The notes beneath the pieces were generated by a model. It made no database searches, was not told the DNA's origin, and worked only from the letters and a program-made list of their open reading frames with translations. From Niabella sp. (GTDB lineage Bacteria; Bacteroidota; Bacteroidia; Chitinophagales; Chitinophagaceae): a stretch of DNA of 42,945 bases. Of the stretch, positions 17,227 to 24,597 are shown piece after piece. Within the stretch, counting starts at the first letter, position 1, and every line of letters starts with the position of its first letter. Where the stretch lies: the NCBI GenBank assembly GCA_027493055.1, contig JAPUDO010000114.1, forward strand, positions 1-42,945, written 5' to 3'. The translations under genes were made by a program, and so were the position numbers.

Positions 17227-17541
17227 TTATTGCCCTATGTTGAGTTGTATATCCGAAAGTTCAACCTGCAGCTTCACTTTTGCTTTTAATGCAGTAAAGA
17301 CTCTTAATAATGTGTCTATAGTTACGTTGCCTGCATTATTTTCGAGTCGTGAAATTTGTGCTTTTTGAACACCGATGAGCTCACCTAAAGCTTCTTGCGT
17401 CAAATTGCGTTCCTGCCTTGTTTGCTTAATAGCTTTGCCAATTAAGTCCATTTGAAGTTCATATTCAAAGCGGTCCCGGTTGGGAGTTCCAATTTTTCCG
17501 ATGAGTTCATCCTGTATTTCGTCTAATGTGTATGTTTTCAT
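17227..17541 (-). CDS. HigA-like antitoxin, XRE family helix-turn-helix
   Basis: 104 residues. The helix-turn-helix is clear at about residues 36-80: KQTRQERNLTQEALGELIG followed by VQKAQISRLENNAGNVTIDTLLRVFTAL, the standard Cro/C1 layout. It starts 4 bp inside the end of the HigB-like gene (ATGA overlap), giving toxin-first order as in higBA loci. It should bind and neutralise the toxin and repress their common promoter. Some proteins of this type were described as phage-derived. Confidence 0.85.
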   Translation of the reverse strand: MKTYTLDEIQDELIGKIGTPNRDRFEYELQMDLIGKAIKQTRQERNLTQEALGELIGVQKAQISRLENNAGNVTIDTLLRVFTALKAKVKLQVELSDIQLNIGQ

Positions 17542-17891
17542 TTATAATCCTTTTTTTGTTTTTCTTCAAAATATTTTGTCCGGATTTGAACCGCTTTTTG
17601 AATCTCCTGTTTTGGAACGTTACTTCGCTTTTTAATAAATCCGTGAGTGGAAATTACCAAAGTTTCTGTTCTGGAAGTTTTATCCCAAAAAGCAAGAAGC
17701 AGGTATTGCAAACCCTGATACAAGGTTCTGAATTCCCAGATATTATCGGTCAGTTTTTTGAAAAGTTCGGGGTCATTTTCTACTTGTGTCTTACGAATAT
17801 TGTAAATTATTTTTTCGTAATGCCTGGACTCTAAATTTTTCAAAAACAAAAGCACTTCTTCTAAAAATACAATTTCAAAACGTTTATTCAT
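17538..17891 (-). CDS. HigB/RelE-like toxin
   Basis: 117 residues from the ATG at 17891 (MNKRFEIVFLEEVLLFL). The frame is open to 17978, but a promoter-like TATCTTTG lies at 17917-17910 inside that extension, so the short form is chosen. Features of the RelE/HigB/Gp49 group: YEKIIYNIRK early on, then IWEFRTLYQGLQYLLLAFWD, and VISTHGFIKKRSNVPKQEIQKA, with the GF-KK pattern near the end. Such toxins cut mRNA on the ribosome. The product of 17227-17541 is its partner. The gene order is toxin then antitoxin. Confidence 0.85.
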   Translation of the reverse strand: MNKRFEIVFLEEVLLFLKNLESRHYEKIIYNIRKTQVENDPELFKKLTDNIWEFRTLYQGLQYLLLAFWDKTSRTETLVISTHGFIKKRSNVPKQEIQKAVQIRTKYFEEKQKKDYK

Positions 17892-17909
17892 TTCAGCTGT
17901 TGAACGGCA

Positions 17910-17917
17910 CAAAGATA
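17910..17917 (-). promoter_or_regulatory. -7 box TATCTTTG of the higBA-like pair
   Basis: An exact TAnnTTTG match on the minus strand, 19 bp before the chosen toxin start, with a TTTC-like -33 about 18 bp upstream (17936-17939). It decides between the two possible starts of the toxin gene. Confidence 0.55.
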
Positions 17918-17967
17918 TTGAAGTTTCATTAAAACGAAACTTTACTATCTTTTTCATGAGTGGGTAT

Positions 17968-17998
17968 AAAAAAACCACCTGCGTTTAGGCAGATGGTT
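17968..17998 (-). terminator. Rho-independent terminator of the TPR gene (minus strand)
   Basis: Read on the minus strand, AACCATCTGC (17998-17989) pairs with GCAGGTGGTT (17982-17973) in a 10-bp stem with one U-G pair and a 6-nt loop, followed by a run of T. Confidence 0.85.
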
Positions 17999-18026
17999 AC
18001 AGTGCATTTTATATTATGTGGGGCAC

Positions 18027-19046
18027 TTATTTTAGGGAATACACCTGCCCTGCAGGCATTTTGAAAATCCTGGAAGTATGAAAGGCTGTGAATTTATCAT
18101 ACTCTTCTTTATGTGCTCCTACCCATTGTTCAAATGTGGGCTGATTATCTACCGGTCCAAACATCCACTGGTTATAAGAGTCGAACAACCCGTCCTTCAT
18201 TAATTGCTGGTGGTAATCAAATAAACGAAATGGAAATTCTTTAGCGTAGGAAGTATTCCAGTCAAGTATAAAACGGGTGCGTATCATTGCCAGGCTTTCG
18301 GGTGTAATTCCCTGTGCAGATATACCGGATTGCTTGGCGAAAGTTTCCATAACCGCTTTTGCAAAAGCATTTTTCTGGCTGGCAGCATCGGCTTTTAAAT
18401 TGTTAGAGATAAACAGCTTTTGCTTATAGGCATCCAGGACCATTTTCTTGATGTTATTGGCTTTAGGATTAAGACTTTCCATATTAGCATAAATTTCTCC
18501 ATAAATGATAGCCCATATCTTGTCATCCTGCTGCTTATAATAATAAACGGCAGCATTATAATAATTGCCTCCATAAGAAGGAGCTACCTGCATGCCTTTT
18601 TGCCATTGGCCGATAGCGCCTGCAGGGTTTTTTAAGATCTCCAATAACTCACCATAGTCATTATACAAAGGCCCGCTGTTGGGGAAATCCTTTAAGCCAT
18701 CTTTATAATTTTTTTCCGCTTCTTTGTAATTTTCCTGGGCTTTATAAATATTACCCGCCAGCTGGTAAGCCATCGCATCACAATCAGGACTTGCAATAAC
18801 AACTTTAATCGTTTCTAATGCTTTGGTATAATCCTTTTTATAATAGTAGGCTAATGCAAGGTCCTTCTGCAGCTCCATATCGTTCTTGTCGGCCTCTCTG
18901 GCTTTCGTAAGTACCAATACTGCATTATCCAGGTCGCCCGATTGCATGAAGTTTCTTGCTTTCTGACGTTCCGGGGAAATAGCATTCTGTCCAAATAAAG
19001 CTATGCAAGCACATATAAATAAAACTGTTACAAATATTTTTTTCAT
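18027..19046 (-). CDS. Secreted tetratricopeptide-repeat protein
   Basis: 339 residues. Signal peptide MKKIFVTVLFICACIALFGQ, then about five TPR-like helix pairs between residues 25 and 200 (for example AVLVLTKAREADKNDMELQKDLALAYYYKKDYTKAL, shown here only by its start and end features, and a second around AYQLAGNIYKAQENYKEAEKNY). The C-terminal 140 residues are not repeats and read as a compact domain (FAKAVMETFAKQSGISAQGI through FPFRLFDYHQQLMKDG). TPR proteins mediate protein contacts. This one would act in the periplasm, on an unknown partner. Its own promoter and terminator flank it. Confidence 0.8.
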   Translation of the reverse strand: MKKIFVTVLFICACIALFGQNAISPERQKARNFMQSGDLDNAVLVLTKAREADKNDMELQKDLALAYYYKKDYTKALETIKVVIASPDCDAMAYQLAGNIYKAQENYKEAEKNYKDGLKDFPNSGPLYNDYGELLEILKNPAGAIGQWQKGMQVAPSYGGNYYNAAVYYYKQQDDKIWAIIYGEIYANMESLNPKANNIKKMVLDAYKQKLFISNNLKADAASQKNAFAKAVMETFAKQSGISAQGITPESLAMIRTRFILDWNTSYAKEFPFRLFDYHQQLMKDGLFDSYNQWMFGPVDNQPTFEQWVGAHKEEYDKFTAFHTSRIFKMPAGQVYSLK

Positions 19047-19117
19047 TCAATTAATTTTTTGACTACCTAAAAACACAAAAAGCAAGCCGAAAAACGCCAG
19101 CTGCATTATTTGAGATG

Positions 19118-19125
19118 CAAAAGTA
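19118..19125 (-). promoter_or_regulatory. -7 box TACTTTTG upstream of the TPR gene
   Basis: An exact TAnnTTTG match on the minus strand, 71 bp before the ATG at 19046. The -33 region is only T-rich, so the assignment is moderate. Confidence 0.4.
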
Positions 19126-19251
19126 GGCGAAAGGGTGGCAGCTGAGGGAAAATTTATTTCACATCCTGAATTTTTAAGCATTTGTTAAAATGTTATAAGC
19201 ATCTGGATGTTAAAACCTTGCAAAGCGCTGTATTTTTTATAGGCAGAGGGC

Positions 19252-19259
19252 TACATTTG
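19252..19259 (+). promoter_or_regulatory. -7 box TACATTTG upstream of nadE
   Basis: An exact TAnnTTTG match 22 bp before the ATG at 19282. No clear TTTG -33 box at the right distance. Confidence 0.5.
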
Positions 19260-19281
19260 TAGGGTATTCAAAAATATATCA

Positions 19282-20010
19282 ATGAAATTTGCATTAGCCC
19301 AACAAAATTATCATATAGGCAACTTTGAAGCGAATGTTCAGAAAATTATCGCAGGGATTGAACAGGCAAAGGAGCAGGGAGCCGACCTGGTGATTTTTTC
19401 TGAATTATGTATTTGTGGATACCCGCCCCGCGACTTCCTGGAGTTCAATGATTTTATTAACCAGTGCTATGCCGCTATAGATATCATCCGGGAACATGCA
19501 GATACTATAGGCGTACTGGTGGGAGCTCCTGCTCGGAACACCAACCCGCTGGGTAAAGACCTCTTTAACGCTGTTTTTTTATTGCATGAGAAGGAAATTA
19601 AAGGAGAAGTGCATAAAACCCTTTTGCCTACTTATGATGTGTTTGATGAAGGCCGCTATTTTGAACCGGCGTACAGCTGGAATGTATTAGAGTTCAGGGG
19701 TAAAAAACTGGCTGTAACTATTTGTGAAGATATTTGGAATATGGGCAGCAACCCTCTGTACCGTATTACACCTATGGAAGAGCTGATCCAATTTGGTCCC
19801 GATGTGATTATTAACCTTTCAGCATCTCCTTATAACTATGCGCAGGACATAGTGCGCAACAGCATTGTAAAAGCGCATACTTTAAAATATAACCTGCCCA
19901 TGCTATACTGCAATGCCGTGGGATCGCAGACAGAGATCGTGTTTGATGGCGGCAGCCTTGTGTACGACGATGCCGGTAATAAGATGGGCGAACTGAAATA
20001 TTTCGAGTAA
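19282..20010 (+). CDS. nadE: NAD+ synthetase, glutaminase (nitrilase-fold) half; reading frame ends at a premature TAA
   Basis: 242 residues, matching the amidohydrolase half of glutamine-dependent NAD+ synthetase. The Glu-Lys-Cys triad is intact: Glu41 in IFSELCICGYPPRD, Lys112 in HKTLLPTYDVFDEGR and Cys148 in VTICEDIWN. This half frees ammonia from glutamine for amidation of nicotinate adenine dinucleotide. Normal enzymes are single chains of about 540-570 residues. Here a TAA at 20008-20010 ends the frame right after ELKYFE, in the linker, and a second in-frame TAA is at 20056-20058. The synthetase half continues in the same frame, and reading through both stops would give 566 residues. 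No frameshift is involved. Either the gene is recently broken, or it works as two chains, or the sequence has errors. Confidence 0.85.
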   Translation: MKFALAQQNYHIGNFEANVQKIIAGIEQAKEQGADLVIFSELCICGYPPRDFLEFNDFINQCYAAIDIIREHADTIGVLVGAPARNTNPLGKDLFNAVFLLHEKEIKGEVHKTLLPTYDVFDEGRYFEPAYSWNVLEFRGKKLAVTICEDIWNMGSNPLYRITPMEELIQFGPDVIINLSASPYNYAQDIVRNSIVKAHTLKYNLPMLYCNAVGSQTEIVFDGGSLVYDDAGNKMGELKYFE

Positions 20011-20020
20011 GATTTTAAAT

Positions 20021-20052
20021 TGTTTTATTTTAATGACCTGGTCAATAAAACA
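20021..20052. repeat. Dyad between the two in-frame stops of nadE
   Basis: TGTTTTATT (20021-20029) matches AATAAAACA (20044-20052), with GACC-T-GGTC (20035-20043) at the tip and a 5-nt bulge (20030-20034). This makes 13 base pairs in total. It lies exactly between the stops at 20008 and 20056. Confidence 0.7.
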
Positions 20053-20076
20053 CCGTAAATTACAGCAGAAACGCCC

Positions 20077-20982
20077 GTGTACTTTGCTTCATCAGAAGTG
20101 GGATTTGGTAAAGATGTGCTGGAATATCTTACGGATAAAACAAGTATTGCAGAAATACATTCGGCATTATTGCTGGGTATAAAAGATTACTTTGCCAAGA
20201 TGGGTTTTACAAAAGCCATTATCGGCTCCAGCGGGGGTATTGACAGTGCTGTTACCATTGCGCTTGCGGTAGAAGCTTTAGGAAAAGAAAATGTACGGGC
20301 TGTGCTGATGCCATCGCAATATTCCACTTCGCATTCTGTAAGCGATGCAGAGCAGCTAAGCAAGAACCTGGAAAATCCGTACAACATCATCGCTATCAAA
20401 AATATTTATGATGCTTTTCTTACAGAGCTAAGCCCTCTATTTAAAGATCTGCCTTTCAGCGTAGCGGAAGAGAATATACAAAGTCGCTCACGGGGCAATT
20501 TATTAATGGCCATAGCAAATAAGTTTGGCTATATACTTTTGAATACGTCCAATAAAAGTGAGCTTGCAACGGGATATGGTACCTTGTACGGAGATATGGC
20601 CGGAGGATTGGGTGTTTTAGGCGATGTGTATAAAACGCAGGTATATGCCCTGGCCCGCTATATCAATCGGGAAAAGGAAATTATACCGGAGCATATTTTA
20701 ACAAAAGCGCCATCAGCAGAATTACGTCCCGATCAGAAAGACAGCGACAGCCTGCCTGAATATGATGAGCTGGATACCATTCTTTTTAAGTATATAGAAG
20801 AGCGGCAGGGACCTAAAGAGCTGGTGGCGCAAGGGTTTGATGAGAAGCTGGTAGCACGTATTTTGCGTATGGTAAACCTGAACGAATATAAACGTAACCA
20901 GTTTTGCCCTATTATAAGAGTGAGCTATAAAGCATTTGGTGTGGGAAGGAGAATTCCTATTGTGGCAAAATATTTGAGCTGA
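20077..20982 (+). CDS. nadE: NAD+ synthetase, ATP-pyrophosphatase half
   Basis: 301 residues from a GTG at 20077, in the same frame as the glutaminase half. The start is uncertain: no ATG occurs before the essential helix IHSALLLGIKDYFAKMGF, and no Shine-Dalgarno is obvious. The P-loop SSGGIDSAVTIALAVEALG, the TSNKSELATGYGTLYGDMAGG stretch and PSAELRPDQKDSDSLPEYDELD are all intact. This half adenylates deamido-NAD and amidates it with ammonia. On its own it should be able to use free ammonia, as the small NadE enzymes do. It is followed by moxR 38 bp downstream. Confidence 0.85.
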   Translation: MYFASSEVGFGKDVLEYLTDKTSIAEIHSALLLGIKDYFAKMGFTKAIIGSSGGIDSAVTIALAVEALGKENVRAVLMPSQYSTSHSVSDAEQLSKNLENPYNIIAIKNIYDAFLTELSPLFKDLPFSVAEENIQSRSRGNLLMAIANKFGYILLNTSNKSELATGYGTLYGDMAGGLGVLGDVYKTQVYALARYINREKEIIPEHILTKAPSAELRPDQKDSDSLPEYDELDTILFKYIEERQGPKELVAQGFDEKLVARILRMVNLNEYKRNQFCPIIRVSYKAFGVGRRIPIVAKYLS

Positions 20983-21020
20983 GAGGATGATAATGAGTAA
21001 TTAATAATTAATAATTAGTA

Positions 21021-22022
21021 ATGAATAGAACGGCAGCAGATATTAAGGTTTTAAATGAAAAAGTAGCCGCGGCAGGTGCTTTTGTTGATAAACTGAGGGA
21101 AGAGGTCAGCCATATTATTATTGGCCAGGCACACATGCTGGATCGCCTGCTGATAGGCTTATTAAGTAATGGGCACGTATTGTTAGAAGGGGTGCCCGGG
21201 CTTGCCAAAACATTAACTATAAAATCACTGGCAACCGCTATACAGGCTAAGTTCAGCCGTATCCAGTTTACGCCGGACCTGCTGCCGGCCGATGTGATAG
21301 GTACCCTGATGTACAACCAGCAACTGAATGACTTTGTGGTAAGGAAAGGCCCCATTTTTGCCAATTTTATTCTGGCCGATGAAATTAACCGGGCTCCGGC
21401 AAAAGTGCAATCAGCGCTGTTAGAGGCAATGCAGGAGCGCCAGGTAACTATTGGCGATACTACTTACAAACTGGAAGAACCTTTTTTGGTTCTGGCTACG
21501 CAAAATCCGCTGGAACAGGAAGGTACTTATCCCTTGCCCGAAGCCCAGGTAGACCGTTTTATAATGAAGGTGGTGGTGCGTTACCCTGAAATGCAGGAGG
21601 AGCAGCTCATATTAAGGTCCAACGTTCAATCTGTAAAAATGCCTGAGATCAGGCCTGTGGTAAATGTGCAGGATGTGTTGTATGCAAGAGACCTGGTGCG
21701 GGACATTTATCTGGATGAGAAAGTAGAGCAGTATATACTGGATATTGTTTTTGCAACACGCTATCCCGGGCGCTATCAATTAGAGAAATTAGAGCCTTTA
21801 ATTGCTTATGGCGCTTCACCTCGGGGCAGCATTAATCTTGCGCTTGCAGGAAAAGCCAGGGCATTCTTAAATAAAAGAGGTTTCGTTATACCGGAAGATA
21901 TAAGAAGCATTGCACATGATGTATTGCGGCATCGTATTGGCCTTACTTATGAAGCCGAAGCCGAAAATATTAACGTGGAAAATATTATCAGCGAGATATT
22001 GGGTAAAGTGAATGTTCCGTAG
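21021..22022 (+). CDS. MoxR-family AAA+ ATPase
   Basis: 333 residues. Walker A is GVPGLAKT at residues 57-64, Walker B is FILADEINRAPAK, and the sensor stretch LATQNPLEQEGTYPLPEAQ is typical. MoxR ATPases act as chaperones that help assemble or activate VWA-domain proteins. The first gene of the usual moxR-DUF58-BatD-like-batA operon, but here separated from the DUF58 gene by a 470-bp insertion carrying a four-helix-bundle gene. Short AT-only direct repeats (AATTAATAATTAATAATTAG) lie just before the ATG. Confidence 0.95.
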   Translation: MNRTAADIKVLNEKVAAAGAFVDKLREEVSHIIIGQAHMLDRLLIGLLSNGHVLLEGVPGLAKTLTIKSLATAIQAKFSRIQFTPDLLPADVIGTLMYNQQLNDFVVRKGPIFANFILADEINRAPAKVQSALLEAMQERQVTIGDTTYKLEEPFLVLATQNPLEQEGTYPLPEAQVDRFIMKVVVRYPEMQEEQLILRSNVQSVKMPEIRPVVNVQDVLYARDLVRDIYLDEKVEQYILDIVFATRYPGRYQLEKLEPLIAYGASPRGSINLALAGKARAFLNKRGFVIPEDIRSIAHDVLRHRIGLTYEAEAENINVENIISEILGKVNVP

Positions 22023-22029
22023 TTAAGAG

Positions 22030-22487
22030 GACAGTTGACAGTTGATGAATGACAGGTATAATTGTTTTTCATAATCTTAAAACACCATAATTATGACAAA
22101 TTACAAAAAACTTGAAGCCTGGAAAAAGGCTATGGAAATGGTAAAAGCAGTTTATATGCTTACAAAAACATTTCCCAAAGAAGAAATATATGCGCTGACC
22201 AGCCAGATTAAACGTGCCGCTATATCCGTACCTGCCAACATAGCCGAGGGAAGTGGAAGAAATTATAAAAAAGATACGATACAGTTTTTGCATATCTCAA
22301 GAGGATCTTTATATGAACTGGAAACATTATTAAATATTGCTGTAATGGTAGAAATTATTAGTGAACCGGAGTTTGAGCCGTTCACAGGTATGATTGATGA
22401 ATCTGTTAAGATATTAAATGGTCTTATCAACTATTATGAAAGATCAACCCTTAAATAGCTGTCATCCGTCATCTATCATCTGTCAAC
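22030..22487. mobile_element. Candidate insertion cassette: four-helix-bundle gene flanked by imperfect inverted repeats
   Basis: Left end 22030-22055 carries GTTGACAG...ATGACAG units. The right end, 22459-22487, reads the same way on the other strand (GTTGACAG at the outside, ATGACAG at the inside). The right repeat begins directly after the stop of the enclosed gene, and only that gene is inside. It sits in the middle of an otherwise standard operon. There is no transposase, and no clear target duplication was found. Related GTCATC/GTCAAC tracts occur at 41620-41633 and 42239-42270. Confidence 0.5.
22093..22458 (+). CDS. Four-helix-bundle protein (23S rRNA intervening-sequence protein family)
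   Basis: 121 residues. The hallmarks of the S23/IVP four-helix family are clear: YKKLEAWKKAMEMVKAVY near the start, LTSQIKRAAISVPANIAEGSGR in the middle and FLHISRGSLYELETLLNIA in the third helix. Relatives occur inside 23S rRNA intervening sequences, as stand-alone genes, and as the Avd protein of diversity-generating retroelements. No reverse transcriptase or template repeat is nearby, so a DGR is not supported. Function of stand-alone copies is unknown. They may bind nucleic acid through a basic surface. Its place inside flanking repeats suggests a moving cassette. Confidence 0.9.
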   Translation: MTNYKKLEAWKKAMEMVKAVYMLTKTFPKEEIYALTSQIKRAAISVPANIAEGSGRNYKKDTIQFLHISRGSLYELETLLNIAVMVEIISEPEFEPFTGMIDESVKILNGLINYYERSTLK

Positions 22488-22494
22488 TAAGTAA

Positions 22495-23391
22495 ATGCGC
22501 TCCACACCCGAAATATTAAAAAAAGTACGTGAGCTTGAAATTAAAAGCAAGAAGCTGGCAAAGGACCTGTTTTCCGGCGAGTACCATAGCGCTTTTAAGG
22601 GAAAGGGCATGTCTTTTAAAGAAGTGAGGGAATATGCGGCGGGCGATGATGTTCGTTTTATAGACTGGAATGTGTCAGCCCGGTTTGGCCATCCTTTCAG
22701 TAAGATATTTGAAGAGGAGCGGGAGCTTACCGTAATGCTGCTGGTGGATATCAGCAACAGCTCTTTATTTGGTACGCATTATGGTTTAAAAAGAGATGTG
22801 GCTACTGAAATAGCGGCTGTACTTGCGTTTTCTGCCGTTAGCAACGGGGATAAGGTGGGCGCTATCTTTTACAGCGATAAAGTCGAAATGTATATTGCAC
22901 CTAAAAAAGGAAGGCAGCATGCTTTATATATTGTTCGCGAAATATTAAGCCTTGAAGCGAAGGGCAAAGGCACGCGCTTAAGCACAGCGCTGAAATATTT
23001 TACAAACGCTATCAGGCAATCAAGTATTGCTTTTGTACTGAGCGATTTTATTGATGCCAACTATGAGGATGCGCTCCGGGTGGCCGGGAAAAAACATGAC
23101 CTGATAGGTATAAGAATATATGACCAGATGGACCAGGCTCTGCCTGATGCAGGCCTGATGCAGTTGATGGATGCGGAAACAGGGCTTACGCAATGGGTGG
23201 ATACCGGCAGCGCTTTTGTACGGAAAAAATACGAAGAGCATTTCTTTAAAGCCACAGCATACTGCCTCGGCGTTTTTAAAAAGTCTGGCAGTGATCTGTT
23301 GCATATAAAAACCGGGGATGATTATGTAAAAGTATTGCAGCGTTTTTTTAAGAGCAGGATAAGCCCCCATGGAGCGTCTCATAGTCTTTAG
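22495..23391 (+). CDS. DUF58 domain-containing protein (MoxR operon)
   Basis: 298 residues. The DUF58 signature is present: SGEYHSAFKGKGMSFKEVREYAAGDDVRFIDWNVSAR. A VWA-like core (VMLLVDISNSS) with a MIDAS-type DxSxS pattern follows. It lacks the N-terminal membrane helices of longer DUF58 proteins, as is usual for the copy between moxR and batA. It is thought to work with the MoxR ATPase in a membrane-linked assembly. The ATG at 22495 is 7 bp after the right repeat of the inserted cassette, so its original ribosome-binding context may have been changed by the insertion. Confidence 0.92.
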   Translation: MRSTPEILKKVRELEIKSKKLAKDLFSGEYHSAFKGKGMSFKEVREYAAGDDVRFIDWNVSARFGHPFSKIFEEERELTVMLLVDISNSSLFGTHYGLKRDVATEIAAVLAFSAVSNGDKVGAIFYSDKVEMYIAPKKGRQHALYIVREILSLEAKGKGTRLSTALKYFTNAIRQSSIAFVLSDFIDANYEDALRVAGKKHDLIGIRIYDQMDQALPDAGLMQLMDAETGLTQWVDTGSAFVRKKYEEHFFKATAYCLGVFKKSGSDLLHIKTGDDYVKVLQRFFKSRISPHGASHSL

Positions 23392-23554
23392 ATTAAAATC
23401 CCCCAGAAGGGAGCCTTTAATATTGCTAATAACGTAATAGGATGCAATGTAATAATATAAAAATCACAAAGCTTTAAATGCGATAATGCCCGCGTTAACG
23501 GCATTTTAAAATATCTCCTTTGGAGAATTTAGAACCCGTACCTTTCAACACTTT

Positions 23555-24493
23555 ATGGGAGCTTTTTATCAAAAAAATATCCACGTAATCATAGCAGGAG
23601 TATTTATAAGTCTTGCAATGCTGCTGTCTTCAGCTGCTTATGCACAACCTGTTGCCGTTCGGGCTTATACGAATAAAAACAAGGTGCTGTTGGGAGAGCC
23701 TTTGTGGCTTACGCTGGAAGTAAAAACGCTGAATGGGACTAAAGCTCCGGCTTTTAAGGTAGACAGTATTCCACATTTTGAGTTTATTATAAAAGATAGT
23801 TCCAAAATATTGCAAAGCGGTGATACAACTATTTATCACCAGTACTACCAGCTCACCAGTTTTGATTCGGGCAGGTGGGTGATTCCACAATTTACACTCA
23901 GGCCTTTTGTAAAGACCAGCAGTATTTTGGTAGATGTAATGTTTACAGAAGATTTTGATCCCCAACAGCCTTATCATGATGTGCAGGAAATAAAAGATGT
24001 TCCTTTTAAAATGGATGCGGGTATTGAGCGTTGGTGGTACCTGGTTGCTGCGGCACTTATCCTGCTGGTGCTGATGATTTATTGGGCTACACAACCTAAA
24101 AAGCCGCAGCCTGAAAGGAAAATTATTGCTGCCGGAACAGCGCATAGAAAAGCTATACAAAGCCTGCAGGAGCTGAAGCAGCGTATGCCAGGTAAAAAGA
24201 TCTTTTATGCCGGGCTGGTTGAAATTTTCAGAACTTATATCCTGGATCGCACAGGCATTAGCTCGCTACAGCAAACAACGGGCGATCTTGTAGAAAAAAT
24301 AAAGCCTCTGATAACAGATGAAGCAAAGTATAACAGCCTTTCGCAGGTATTGTACCTTAGCGATCTGGTAAAATTTGCAAAGTATGATCCTGAGGATAAT
24401 GAGGCCGCCTCTGCTTTTGAAGTGGTGGAAGATGCCATTCATTATATAGAAAGCGGGTTGAAAAATAAACCGGGTCTGACCGTCCCGGTCTGA
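23555..24493 (+). CDS. BatD-like / DUF4381-type membrane protein of the Bat operon
   Basis: 312 residues. An N-terminal signal segment ends in SSAAYAQ, a beta-sandwich-like periplasmic domain follows (about residues 32-155), then one membrane helix (WWYLVAAALILLVLMIYWAT, about 165-185) and a cytoplasmic helical part containing FRTYILDRTGISSLQQTTGDL. The layout and gene order match the short BatD-like proteins (DUF4381 style) found between the DUF58 and BatA genes. It is 164 bp from the DUF58 stop. That gap contains small palindromes but no gene. Confidence 0.75.
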   Translation: MGAFYQKNIHVIIAGVFISLAMLLSSAAYAQPVAVRAYTNKNKVLLGEPLWLTLEVKTLNGTKAPAFKVDSIPHFEFIIKDSSKILQSGDTTIYHQYYQLTSFDSGRWVIPQFTLRPFVKTSSILVDVMFTEDFDPQQPYHDVQEIKDVPFKMDAGIERWWYLVAAALILLVLMIYWATQPKKPQPERKIIAAGTAHRKAIQSLQELKQRMPGKKIFYAGLVEIFRTYILDRTGISSLQQTTGDLVEKIKPLITDEAKYNSLSQVLYLSDLVKFAKYDPEDNEAASAFEVVEDAIHYIESGLKNKPGLTVPV

Positions 24494-24597
24494 CCTTGTA
24501 AAATGTTTTAAGTGTAACAGGAGAAGGATTGCTTTCATGCACAAGTAACTATCGGAGCAAGATTGCTGATAGCAGCACTAAGCTGATAAAATAAAAA

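Noticed and set aside
17892-17978. 29-codon extension of the HigB-like toxin
   Set aside because: It contains the likely promoter of the pair, and the family start is MNKRFEIVF.
22030-22487. Diversity-generating retroelement, because of the Avd-like fold
   Set aside because: There is no reverse transcriptase, template repeat or variable target gene in the window.
23630-24160. 176-codon minus-strand frame inside the BatD-like gene
   Set aside because: It lies opposite a supported gene and is low in typical protein patterns.
24469-24489. ACCGGG/CCCGGT dyad at the end of the BatD-like gene as a terminator
   Set aside because: It lies inside the coding sequence and no T-run follows. The next gene belongs to the same operon.
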